Shown in pieces: positions 33,515 through 45,915 of a stretch of DNA of 64,000 bases. The notes under the pieces were generated by a model. That model saw nothing but the letters and a program-made list of their open reading frames with translations. It searched no databases and was not told where the DNA came from. Source of the stretch: Poa pratensis (lineage: Eukaryota > Streptophyta > Magnoliopsida > Poales > Poaceae); NCBI GenBank assembly GCA_947311845.1, contig CAMZMU010000062.1, positions 51,333,365-51,397,364 on the forward strand, read 5' to 3'. Each line of letters begins with the position of its first letter. Position 1 is the stretch's first letter. A program made the translations under genes and the position numbers.

Positions 33515-36500
33515 AGAGTTGTCCTCGACTCTTGGTCATCCTCATCACTTGACGTCCCAAGGTATGGCGATAGGTCGGTGACGTTGAAAGTGTCATGGAC
33601 AAATACTTGGAGTTGGAGATGTCGATCTTGTAGGCATTATTGTTGATGCGCTTGAGAACCTTGAAAGGTCCGTCTCCTCGAGGGTGAAGCTTGCACTTTC
33701 TTGCATCCGGGAAGCGCTCTTTTTGCATGTGTAGCCACACAAGGTCTCCTTCTTCAAATATCATGGCGCGCTTGTGCTTGTTCATCTTCGTAGCATGGTC
33801 TTCATTGTGCTTCTCTAGCGTGGTTCTTGTGTCTTCATGTAGCATGTAAGCGGCGCGCTTGTCGAAGTCCATATTAACTTGTTCACAAAGTGGAAGAGGT
33901 AGCATGTCCGATGCGGTGTAGGGGTTGGAGCCATAGACGATCTCGAATGGGCTTCTCTTTGTTGCTCTGTGTAGTGCTCGATTGTAGGTGAACTCGGCGT
34001 GTGGGATGCACTCTTCCCAATTCTTCAAGTTTGGCTTGATCAACACACGAAGGAGTGTAGATAGGCTTCGATTCACCACTTCGGTTTGGCCATCGGTTTG
34101 AGGGTGGTATGCGGTGGATAAAAGTTGCTTGATTCCTAGCTTGGCCATCAAAGTCTTCCAAAAGTAGCTCACAAACTTGACGTCTCGATCCGACACAATG
34201 GTCTTGGGCACTCCATGAAGACGGACGATTTCCCTGAAAAACAAAGTGGCAATATGTGAAGCATCGTCGGTCTTATTGCATGGTATGAAGTGTGCCATTT
34301 TATAGAAACGATCAATGACGACAAATATGGAATCCTTGTTTGTTTTAGTGCGTGGAAGGCCTAAGACGAAATCCATATCAATGTCGGACCATGGCTTATG
34401 CAGAATAGGTAAAGGAGTATACAAGCCATGAGAGTTTAGAGTAGACTTAGCTTTGAGACATGTTGAACATCGTCGAACTAGGCGTTCCACATCACGCTTC
34501 ATTCTTGGCCAATAGTAGTTGGTGGCGAGCATGGCGTAGGTTTTGTCGCGTCCAAAGTGACCCATGAGTGATCCGCCATGTGATTCCTTCAAAAGGAGCA
34601 AACGAAGCGAAGACTCGGGAATACAAAGTTTGTTAGCCTTAAACAAGAAACCTTGGTGCAAATAGAAATCACCAATTCCTTTGTGCTCCGAGCATTGAGC
34701 AAAAATGTCACGAAAGAAAACATCGGAAGCATACAAGTCCTTTATCTCATCCAAACCCAAGACACTAATGTCAAGACGTGTAAGTAGGTTGGCCTTGCGG
34801 GATAAAGCATCCGCGACCACATTGTCTTTACCTTTCTTGTATTTGATTACAAAGGTAAAAAACTCAATGAACTCAACCCATTTAGCATGTCTTTTGTTCA
34901 AATTTGTTTGACTTTTCAAATATTTCAAATATTCATGGTCGGAATGAATGACAAACTTCTTAGGACGAAGGTAGTGTTGCCACACATCCAAAACACGAAC
35001 CAAAGCAAATAACTCTTTGTTGTAAATGGGGTAATTCAAGCGAGCTCCATCTAGTTTCTCACTATGGTATGCAATGGGTCTACCATTTTGCATAAGCACT
35101 CCTCCAATGCCCAATCCACTTGCGTCACATTCAATCTCAAAAGTCTTAGAAAATCAGGAAGGGCAAGGAGTGGTGCTTCGGTTAACAACCGCTTGAGCTC
35201 GTTGAAAGCAAAATCATGTGCGTTGCCCCAAATGAAAGGTACGTTTTTCTTGGTAAGTTCATGGAGAGGGCAAGCAATGGTTGAAAAATCCTTGATGAAT
35301 CGGCGGTAAAATCCGGCAAAACCAAGAAAACGGCGCAATTCTTCAAGTGATATGGGAAAAGGCCAAGTCCGAATTGTATTGATCTTGCATCATCAACTTC
35401 AACTCCATCCGAAGAAACAACAAAACCCAAGAAAACAAGCTTGTTGGTGGCAAATGTGCACTTAGAAAGATTTGCATAAAGCTTTTCGTTGCGAAGAACC
35501 AACAAAACTTGAGCAACACGATAAGTGTGCTTCCAAAGATTTGCTATAGATAAGGATGTCATCAAAGTATACCACAACAAATTTCCCAATGAAAGGTCGC
35601 AACACATGATTCATAAGACGCATAAAAGTAGAAGGTGCATTGGATAGACCAAATGGCATGACAAGCCATTCATAAAGACCAAGCTTTGTTTTAAATGCGG
35701 TCTTCCATTCATCACCTTCACACATCCTTATTTTGTGGTATCCACTTTTAAGATCAATTTTGAAAAAGATGGAGAAACCACAAAGTTCATCAAGCATATC
35801 GTCAAGTCGAGGGATAGGGTGGCGATACTTACAGTGATGGCGTTGATGGGGCGACAATCCATGCATAGACGAAGAGTGTTGTCGTGCTTGGGCACTAGGA
35901 TGACGGGCACGGCGCACGGACTCAAGCTCTCACGGATGTGTCCCATGGCAAGGAGTTCTTGTATTTGCCGCTCAATCTCCTTGGTCTCCTCGGGGTTGGT
36001 ACGGTATGGGGCGCGGTTTGGTAGCGGTGCACCGGGGACAAGGTCGATGCGATGCTCGATGCCGCGTAGTGGAGGTAGTCCCGGTGGCACATCTTGAGGG
36101 AAGACATCTTCAAAATCCTTCAAAAGAGACATCAAAGGAGGAGGAAGGTTTGTGAAAGTGTTAGTCATAGAAACTTCACCTTTCCATATGAGCACATAGT
36201 GGAGGGTGGATGGGTCCTCTCTGAAATCCCTCATCTCTCTTTTGGTGGCAAATAGAGTAAATTTTTGTGGAGCTCTCTTTGAAGTGTCACGCTCATTTGG
36301 CTTGTGGCTCTCACTCACTTTATGGTGAGTCTCTCTCTCACCACTCATCTCACTTGACGAACGATCTTGTTGTGCCCGTGCAATAGTCTTGGCATTGTCG
36401 GCAATGACTTGACTTGGTGTCATGGGACGAAGGACGAAGTTCTTGTCGTTGCTCTTGAAGCTATAGTAATTAGTCCTTCCATCATGCATAGCACCCTTAT

Positions 36501-36668
36501 CATATTGCCATGGACGTCCAAGAAGTAAGTGGCAAATGGACATAGGCACAACGTCACAATCAACTATATCTTCATAGGCTCCAATCTTGAAGGACACTTG
36601 CACCATGTGTTGAATTTTGACGGATCCGGTATCACTCAACCATTGCACATGGTATGGATGTGGGTGCT
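33489..36668 (-). pseudogene. pol region of outer Gypsy element (protease C-terminal part, RT, RNase H, integrase)
   Basis: Minus-strand reading from 36668: end of retropepsin (HLLLGRPWQYDKGAMHDG), the linker DVPPGLPPLRGIEHRIDL, RT with YFDDILIYS (about 35600), RNase H with [13 protein letters not shown], then the integrase zinc finger ([10 protein letters not shown]) and catalytic core ([22 protein letters not shown]; a Glu downstream). It ends near the polypurine tract. I see no chromodomain. The frame is broken near 35830 (A run), 35530, 35377 (A run) and 35146 (T run). Three of the four look like loss of one base in a homopolymer and sequence is conserved on both sides. Even if the breaks are artefacts, the gene is split by the middle element, so it cannot make a polyprotein. 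Confidence 0.9.
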
Positions 36669-38029
36669 TGATGCCCACAAGTATAGGGGATCGTTGAAAT
36701 CTTCGTTGGGAAGTATTACCCAAATTTATAGTTCGACTCAAGGGGAACACAAGAATACCAATAAGACTTTAGCAATTGAGGCGTCACTCTCAACCACACC
36801 TGTATATCAATAAACTTGCAGCAGTGATAGTTATGGCAGTAGGATGATTCAAGCAAGCAACATAAAACAGCAGTAGTAAACAAGGGTTCCCCAGTTTTCA
36901 TCGGAAAAGTGAAAGTATAACTCAGAGATTTAAAACGTAGGCATGAGGTGATAGCGGGGTGTTGCATGAATAAGATTGATCATATAATAAGATACAAATA
37001 GCAATGGGACTTATCTCTAATTTCGATATATGTAGGTATGTGTTTCGTAAATAGTTGTGCGTACTAACCAAGAGAATTTGCACAACATCTATTGTCCTAC
37101 CTGCCCATTTCACCGGAGCCAACTTGGAACTACAGGTAATCAAGGTCTACCCTTTCGAATAGCCCAGAACAACGCATTAACACTTCATGAACACATAGAA
37201 TCCTCAAACTAAAACATCTCCCCCTTGTTTTCCCTATATGTCACTTTTAGGGTTCGCAGGTTCAACATAATAGCAGGTGATACACTTTGCAGATGAATAC
37301 CAACTCAAATATATGATGGGGCAAAATAAGTTCAGTACTGAAATCATGCCACTCGGGCCCTAGTAGCAAGCATTAAACATAGCATAAGTGCATCAACACA
37401 ATACAAAAATATCCTCAAGATAAACCCTAAGATCTCGGACAACGGGTATCATTACATGATCAATCTCATCCAATCCATCCACCTCATGTGCCTATAGCGG
37501 ACTACTCACACATGGTGATGTGAGGGAGCTCATGTTCGATGGAGATGAAGGCGGTGAAGATGGCGGTGAAGACGGCCTCTGGATCCCTCCTCCGGGGGAG
37601 AAATCCTGGATCAATCTGTCTCCGAAAACGAAGATCGTGGTGGCGGCGGCGCTCTTTTTCGCGAAAGCTCCTCCTCCTTTAGGTCAGCCACTTTTTCGTA
37701 TATATGAGGGGGTACACGAATGCCGAAGGAGAGGCGGTGCCCGAGGCTCCATGATGGGTGGGCCCACGCGGCCAAGGAATCTGGCTTCGTGGGGCCCACT
37801 CTTTTGGCCCTCGGACGCTTCCTCGTGTCCATATTTTGCACGATGCCCTTCTTTTCCATAAAAATCAACGTGGTATTTTTCTCCTATTTAATTTCCTGCA
37901 AAAGCAACCAGAAAAGAGACTTTGCTAAAAACAGCGTCAGATTCAGTAGTTTTATTCAAATATGGGAAGATTTCGGAGCAAATTATGAAACAAAGTGCTT
38001 GGAAAAGTAGATGCATTTTAGGTGCATCA
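36669..38029 (-). repeat. 3' LTR of middle element
   Basis: 1,361 bp, almost identical to the 5' copy. Contains a TATA motif (minus strand CATATATAC, about 37698-37706) and about 35 bp downstream the perfect palindrome TTTCGCGAAA (37657-37666). Confidence 0.95.
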
Positions 38030-39724
38030 ACTCCCCCAAGCTTAGCTCGTTGTTTGTTGTCGAACAACTCAAACATAGTGCAGAAGCGATAAAAAGACTT
38101 TGACAAGAACTTTGCATTGCATATGTAACACCGTTTAATACCAACAAGTATTCAAAACATAACTTCCATAACAAATAACAAAATGCTAGCAAAGGTGCAT
38201 CTAATCAGTGTTAAAGCATTTATATTTGTTGCAAGAGAAATAATCATGAAGTGTCAGCACTTGGATGAGTTTGCCCAACTGTAGAAATCGACAAAGGTTC
38301 TTGCATCGCTTTTGATTGAATCATGTCAAGATTTTTGAGATCTTTCGATTCTTTCTTTTATTGACTAGTGAACTCATTGTGCTTACAACCTTGCTCTCAG
38401 TTTTATCAATCCATTTGGTGTTCCCTATTATGACTCATATGCTTGACCAACTAATGGTTGAGAGCCTCATGCCCCGTGAATACGAGTACCTACACCACGG
38501 TGTTACTCAACTCGGGCCACAAAGCAAGTTTAAGTTTCTAAGTCATTGCAAGTAATAATAGCGTCATCAAGAGCGTCAACTGGGGTACCTCTTGTCCCAG
38601 GACATGGAACAAGCCCATGCCAAAACGACAAAACAAACAGACAATGAACAATCTCTGCACTCTTTTATTTACTATTTGTGTAGCTTTTTATTATGAAGTG
38701 CATCACTGAATGTTCACTTTGGTACGCTATAAATTTCCACCATGAATGATGCATGGCCTAGGTTGGCGGCACAGGCGTCTCTCTAGCCATTTATACCCAC
38801 TCCTCAAACTTACTAAGTTTCCGCATTTATTTGGCACTATAATAAGCATCCATAAACAAAAGTACATGATATCAACTAAATGTAATTTAGTGCAATGTTG
38901 AAAGCTTTCTATGTGTCAGCACATATAAGTTAACTCCCAACCCCTAAGCTTGTCAAGCATATGACTTCATGTTTAACATTTGAAAAATTCTTTTACTTTC
39001 TCTTTGGTTGGTAAGCTTAGCAAGCACAATGGGATGCGTAGACCTTTGTTTAGAGCCACAGTTACTCAATCCACAGCCAGGTGTTGTCACTAAATAATAT
39101 CTCACTTGCATCATCATATAACATACTAGAACACGGAGAAGAAACATTTGCTACCACTTCTCTAGATGTTAAAGAAACTATAATGTGCGCACTTGCTGTT
39201 ATTAAAAACTCCACATAAGCACGGCAAAGGTGTCATACCTTTCATCCACTTTATGCACATCAACTCATCATCATTGTTCTCCTCTCCCAACTTGAACTGC
39301 GCAATAAAACTCAAATCTGCCATAAAACGTTACTGCATACAGAACTGTTTTTGCCCTACCTAAACACCTCAGAATAATCTCATATTTTACGGGTGCATAG
39401 GTTATGAAAAGTTGCAGTAGTGGTTACAATTTTAGCTCATTCGGAGTTATAGAAAAAAAATGAAAAATAAAACAGTGAGCAGATTTCAGCAATTTATGCA
39501 CCTCCGTTTTTACTTTGGATTCAAGAAAACGAAAATATTTTTGTTCTTTTTAGTTTTTAGATGCATAAAGTAAATGACCAGAAGTAAATAAGAAAAAGAA
39601 ACAAATAAAATCTTTTTGTGTTTTTGTGATTTTCAGAACAAGAAACTAAAACATAACAAGATAAAAGTGATATAAAACAACGAATGGAAAGGGAGAGAAG
39701 TACTCCCCCAAGCTTGCGATCAAG
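38030..39724 (-). other. Middle element 3' non-coding region with polypurine tract
   Basis: No ORF of interest. The minus strand reads AAGCTTGGGGGAGT right against the LTR (38030-38043), the polypurine tract. A second copy, AAGCTTGGGGGAGTA, stands at 39703-39717 just after the ORF1-like gene. Confidence 0.7.
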
Positions 39725-40158
39725 CTAGTATCCCGGATGGTAATCGTACCCACCACTTCCATCTCCAGGGAAGTAACCATATTGGTAGCCTTGCATTCCT
39801 GGATGTTGGGGCTCCTCTTGAGGTTGCACTTCCTCCACAGTCCACTTCCCGGTAGTCCTGTCAAAAAGGTCAGCACGAGGGAGCCTAATTGGACACATTT
39901 TGTCCATTAGAACTCTTATAGCTATACAAATAATGATCCTCATGCCTCTCACTCATTTCCATGCGAGAAGTCAAAGTAAAATCAAGTAAATTAGACTCTC
40001 TCACTAGGCTACCCATGTTATTATCAAAACCTCTCTCTTCCTTAATGTGCTCATATACTAAAGTAGCAATGGCACCAGCATAAATAGGAGTGCAATCAGT
40101 ATTATTCCTCCTCACAACCAAGTGCAAGGACCTAGCAAGAATTACTCCCAAGTTATAC

Positions 40159-41946
40159 AGATGCATGTAAAATGCATACATGAACTTTACATTTTATTAC
40201 ATGTTATTCCATGTTATTTGCATCATATAAGGGTTATATTCATGATTTATATTGAGTTTTGGGGATAATTAACAACTCCCCATTTTTCTGGAATTAACCC
40301 TGCGCTGTCAGAAAACCCCTTTTTCTATATTTTGATGTTTCAGGGACCCAAACGACGTCCAAATGACCTGAAACTTTACGGGGATCATTTTTTTGGAAGG
40401 AACGAAACGTAGGCGCAAAGGAATCGAAGAAACGGAGACCAGAAGGCCAAAGGGGTGGGCCCACGCGGCCAGATTCCCTGACCGCGTGGGGTCCCCCATC
40501 CTGGCCCTCGGGCCTCCGCTGCCGTCGATCTTTCTTCCCGAAGCTTCGTCTTGACCTAAAAACGACTATATATAGACCCCCCAGGGCTTTCGCGAAAGAG
40601 AGCGCCGCCGAAACAAGAAACCACGAAACAGAGATCTGGAGCTGAAGATTGGAGGGGGAAAACTCCGGCGGGGCGCTGCCGGTGTGGTCTCCTTCCCCTC
40701 CAACAACATCTCCACCGACACCATGATGAAGAGGGAGTAGTCCACCCCTGGACTATGGGTTTGTGGAAGTAACTTATGTATCTCTCCTCTCTATGAGCTT
40801 CACTAATTAGTACCGTATGAGCTGCTGAACATGATTACGGTCATCTATGTAATTCCTTTGTGGTGGATCTTTATTATGAGTTAATACATGTTTGAGATTG
40901 CAATGGTTTTGTTTCAGTTATGAAAGTAGATGCATATTATGTACCCCGTTCTTATTTACTTGTCATGATCAAGCATGTTTATGAGAGCATGTGAGGGGGA
41001 ACGTGTGCATTAGTTGGAGTAACGGGGGGTGGCTAGTGCAGTGAACGTGAGAAGTTCTGCGATCCACTTGGGTTTTCTACCTTACTTTGTTGCCTCACTA
41101 GGGATAAACAAAAATACCATGCTACCGGAGAGTGGATGTGACCTTGGCCACTATCTCCATGACTAGATCTAGCATGTTCTTATTTTAACTTCATGTCATT
41201 GAACTTATTGCTATGCTCTGATTTATCTTAATTACTAAGGTGTTATGATTTAGTTCGCATCTTGGTGGAGCATAAGAGAGAGAACAACTTATACTTGAGA
41301 TCTCTATGTTAGGACGTGATGCCCATATTATTAATAACTTGTCAAACCATGTCTTGCCATCTTACATGTTAATTTTAGTGTTCCATTGTCTACCACGTTA
41401 TCAAGAGAGAGTGCATTTGTGAAACCATGAACCCCGGTCCATTTTTAATCATAAGAAACACCTTTCCAACACTTTTATCACCACTTTTGTTTGCTGCCAT
41501 TATTAAATCCGAAAATACAAAAACACTTTTACATCTTGCATTCATCATAAAAAACCCAAAAATATCATTTATCATTACTACCATCATCCTTGCATATTTA
41601 TTTTACCATCATTGCATATTTACTACTGTTTGCATATATTATTTTATTATCATTCTCACACCTTGTGCTTGACAACCACTTGGTGAGGTTGAGGGCACAA
41701 AACAATTTATTTTGTTGCAGGTTCTCAAGAGAAGGATAAGGAGATAACACCTGAAATACTGGTTCCCCGAGAGTTCGATATTAAACCCTCGAGTCACCCC
41801 TCGTGGGGAAAACTGTCTTCCACTACTACATACACTCTGCACTTGGAGTCTCAACCTAACCCATTTACTTTTCACGCAGGTACCACGCGAAGGGGTAGCA
41901 ACTGTTTTCTGGCGCCGTTGTGGGGTAACTACGTGAAGGGCCATCA
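40159..41946 (+). repeat. 5' LTR of inner element
   Basis: 1,788 bp. A TATA box (TATATATAG, 40567-40575) is followed by the TTTCGCGAAA palindrome (40588-40597). Near its 3' end it holds a PBS-like copy TGGCGCCGTTG (41910-41920), 47 bases before the true primer site. Confidence 0.94.
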
Positions 41947-41956
41947 AGACGTTTTC

Positions 41957-41973
41957 TGGCGCCGTTGCCGGGG
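41957..41973 (+). other. Primer binding site, tRNA-Asp (inner element)
   Basis: TGGCGCCGTTGCCGGGG is complementary to the 3' end of plant tRNA-Asp including CCA. It starts 10 bases after the LTR. Confidence 0.85.
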
Positions 41974-42268
41974 AACCATAGCTGAAAGGTTTATCCAAGG
42001 ATCACTCACATCAAGTCAACTTCATCACCAACTTGTGTAACAACCTAAGCTTGGGGAGTTGCACCTACGTGAGCATCATCTTATCCATCTTTACCTACAA
42101 TCATTTTATTTTGTTTTGTTCTTGTCTTGCATATCATCTTTATATTTCGGTTTGCATATTTATATTCAGTTTTGCATTTTGTGTTGCATTTGTTATTTCG
42201 AGTTGCATTAGTGTCATTTTACTTTCAGTTTTGCATAAAAAATTAAAAACACATAAAAACTTGCAATC

Positions 42269-43532
42269 ATGAGTCTTGAAAACAAAAAGAAAGTGAGTCT
42301 TCCTTTAAGTTCCATTTCTAGTTTTAAACAACAACCTGGAGAAACATTAAAAGATGCCTGGGTTAGAATTAATAGGATGCACTATGAAGATCCTACACCT
42401 TGTGAAGATGAAAAGCTAGATCTTTACTTTTATTATGGAATAGATCCTTGGTATCAAAATGCTTTAGATGGGGCTACAGGTGGAAGTTTTGTCCTGTCAA
42501 CACCATCCTGTGCGGCCATGACACTTAGAAGAATTTTTGGTAACTTTGTTGGTAGAAAGAAAAAGGTAGAGGATACCACAGTAGCACTTGCTTTGTCTAA
42601 AGATAAATTCGAAGCTGGTTTAGAGAAACTACCAAATAAAGAGGATTTTGAACAACTAGCATCTGTTTCTAAAAATATTATTCCTAAGATAAATGATGAA
42701 TTAGTTAATGTCATGCATAAACTAAGATTATGTGAGAAAGAATTTCTTGAAAAAATATTAGTCTCAACAGTATTGAGGAAAAGTTGGTTTGTGTTAGTGA
42801 TTTATTAAGGAAAAACCCATCATTTAAACATGTGAAGGAAGTTCCTATTAAGAAACAAGTTTGGATTAAAAAAGAGAAAAAAGTTGAGGAAGTTAAAATG
42901 CTTAGTGAAGTTAAGGAACCATTTGTTGATTTAGAGAAGTGTAGCTTGCATGAATTAATTTCTATCTTACAAAAATTTGCAAGTGATCCTTCTGTTAATA
43001 TTAACCAGGCTGGTTTTGGTTCCTATATTGCTAATCATGTCTTAAAAGAAAAGATTGCTAGGTACAATCAAGAAGCTATGATACCACCTAAGCTTGGGGA
43101 TATCTGGATCCCTAAGTACTAGTAACCATTGGAAAAGAGACACACCATGCTATACTTGATCTAGGATCTAGTGTCTCTATATTATCTAAAGAACTATATG
43201 AAGTCCTTGAACTTAAAAATATTGAGAAATGCTCTATTGAACTTGCACTTGCTGATGATTCCATTAGACATGCTCTAGGAAAAGTAAGTGATGTTATGGT
43301 AGAGTTACACATGACTTTTGTGCCTGTTGATTTTCTAATCATGGACATGGGGAATAAAACCTCTAGTCCTATTATTTTGGGAAGACCTTTTCTTCGTACT
43401 ACAGGTGCCATTATTGATTCAAAGGAAGGGAATGTGAAGTTTCAGTTTCCACACAAGAAGAGCATGGAACACTTCCCAAGGAAGAGGGACACACCAAGGT
43501 TCAAGCTCCCTCATGAGCTACGTCCCCTTTGA
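42269..43532 (+). pseudogene. gag-protease ORF of inner element
   Basis: Starts MSLENKKKVSLPLS. The gag part has GETLKDAWVRINRMHYEDP and LYFYYGIDPWYQNALDGATG, which match the Retrotrans_gag pattern of Athila/Sabrina-type elements. It ends in a retropepsin with the active site ILDLGSSVSILS (about 43160-43195) and IILGRPFLRTTGAIID (about 43372-43420). The frame shifts near 42757 and 43117, each consistent with one missing base (GG to G at the second). If those are errors, the ORF of about 420 codons is intact. No zinc knuckle, RT or integrase follows; the stop is TGA at 43530-43532. Confidence 0.82.
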
Positions 43533-45915
43533 TTATCAAGTAAGCCTAGCTATATGGCTATAAAGAAAGCGCTTTACGGGAGGCAACCCGGTTGTTTTTG
43601 TTTGAGATTTTCTTTGAGTCCTCTTGCTGTAACAAGAGAGTAGTTTGTTAGTTTTGTTTCTGGGATTTTTAATAAAGAACCAAGTTTTACCTATTTTGGG
43701 TTTGAAAAGTTGCTATTCATTTTCGGAGAGTTTTCTGCCTGCACGAAGTCTGTGCACGGTTTGATTTTTCATTTTTTATCTGTAACTCCGATTGAGCTGT
43801 AATTTGAACTGTAGCTTCAACTTTTCATCCTCTGTATACGTGATTTTTTCAGATTTTTCTGACGAGTTTAAGTAGGGTAGAAAAATGCGTTTTGCTGCTG
43901 CTGTTTTTCTGGACAGATTCTGTCTTGATATTGTTTGATGCATTCTTTGAGCTTTTTGCTTGAATCTTTTTGATTCAATTGAGTTTATGAGTAGGCATAC
44001 AACATTATATACTCTCTGGACATTCATATGAATTTTTGCCTAAGGATTTTATGCAGCAAGGAACCTATTTGTTTATCACTACTAATATCACCCCACAGAA
44101 AAGAAATGGGAGAAACGGTGTTTTGAAGTTTTTTCACAGGGATTAGAGGAGCTGCACCAAGAGCTATCCAAGGATGGTGAAGACCATAAGCTTGGGGATG
44201 TCAAGACAACCCCACTGACCAACACACTCTCGGTTTGCACACGTCTAACTTCTGTTTTTCGATCAAAGCACTTTATCGTATAAACTTGGAGCGTCTGTTT
44301 TTTTTGCTTTTGTTATTTCGGTTTGATTTTTATTTTCTTAAGACCACCACTATCATTTATATATGAGAGAGCTACTGGAAGTTTGGGTTGAATTATGTTG
44401 GATGCTATTAAATATATTGGGATAGGGATGTTTGAGTTGATTTTAAAAGATACATATAGTTGCATAATTCATGTGCTTTGAATGAATGTTAATTTGCAAG
44501 TGTGTTGTCAAGAGCTATCTTACCATGTTTAGATGTTGAATTTTAACTTTACTTGGTTTAACATGGATTGATTAGTTCTATGGACACTTATGCATGCATT
44601 TAGATGGTCAACTTTCTCCCTATTGCTAGCCCAAAAATTACAACAAGTAAAAAGCTTGTTTCCCAACACCTTCAACCAAAGTTTTTCCAGTGAGTCCACC
44701 ATATCTACCTATTAGCTTTATGCTATTCCAAGTATGTTTATCATGTTATATTGTGTTATCTACATTTCTGAATTTAAATGCTTATGTTATTGATTGTCAT
44801 GGGAAAAATTGGTTAAAAGCTCTCACGAACTTGATGCACAATTTACTTTTATTGCATTTAATAAGCATGAACCATTGTGATTAAAATTATGAAGTTGTGG
44901 GCTTGACAATTGTTTTGGTTGGGAGTTAGCCCATATGTGCTGTCACATGGCAAGCTTTCAACATTGCACTTATTTATATTTAGTTGATGTCATGTACTTT
45001 TGTTTATGGATGCCTATCATGGGTGAAATGAATGTGGATACTTAGTAAGTTCAAAGAGTTTGTATAAATGGTTAGAGAAATGCCTGGGCCGCTAATCTAA
45101 GCCATGCATCATTCATGGTGGAAATTTACAGCATAACCATAATGTTCATTCAGTGATGCACCTCATAATAAAAAGCTATACCCATAGTAAATAAAAGAGT
45201 GCTGAGATTGTTCATTGTCTGTTTGTCTTGTTGTTTTGACATGGGCTTGTTCATGTCAAGGGGCAAGAGGTACCCCAGTGCAGTTCTTGATGATACTATT
45301 ATTACTTGCAATGACCTTTATTTGAATTTACTTTGTGGACCAAAGTGAGTAACACATGGTGTAGGTACTTGTATTCAAGGGACATGAGACATTCAACCAA
45401 TACATTGTCAAGCACACCACTCATATTTGCTTTCACTTTAAACATTAATCATTCAAGATGCTATGATAGGGGTAATGAGAGCTCCACACCAATGACTACC
45501 ACATTGCAAGCATTAACTTAAGTAGAAGTGTTTGGAAGTTAGATGAAACTTATTCATGCTTTACCTCTACTTATTTATCTATCCAAAGTGTCCACCTTTT
45601 ATATTCAGTTTTCATAAGAAGTACTCTATGACCACCATAGGATGTTTTTACTTTTCATTATGCATACATTTGGTCCATAGTACTTTCTTCTATATTACAC
45701 TTTGTGAATTTATCATTGAACATCTTTACATTGAGTATTTGATATCACTTCATAATTTATCTTGCATATTGTTATTCCTTTGAAGAATGAATCATTTGAC
45801 TCTATGTAGCAATAGTAATCACCTTTGATATCCATTGATAGTATTAAAATGCAAAGTCCATGTTAGTTTTATCACCTTCATACTCGGGACGAGCATGGGT
45901 TAAGCTTGGGGATGT
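43533..45915 (+). other. Inner element non-coding 3' region
   Basis: 2.4 kb without a defensible ORF. Two AAGCTTGGGGA motifs lie here: 44188-44198, and 45902-45912, the latter serving as the polypurine tract next to the 3' LTR. Confidence 0.75.
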
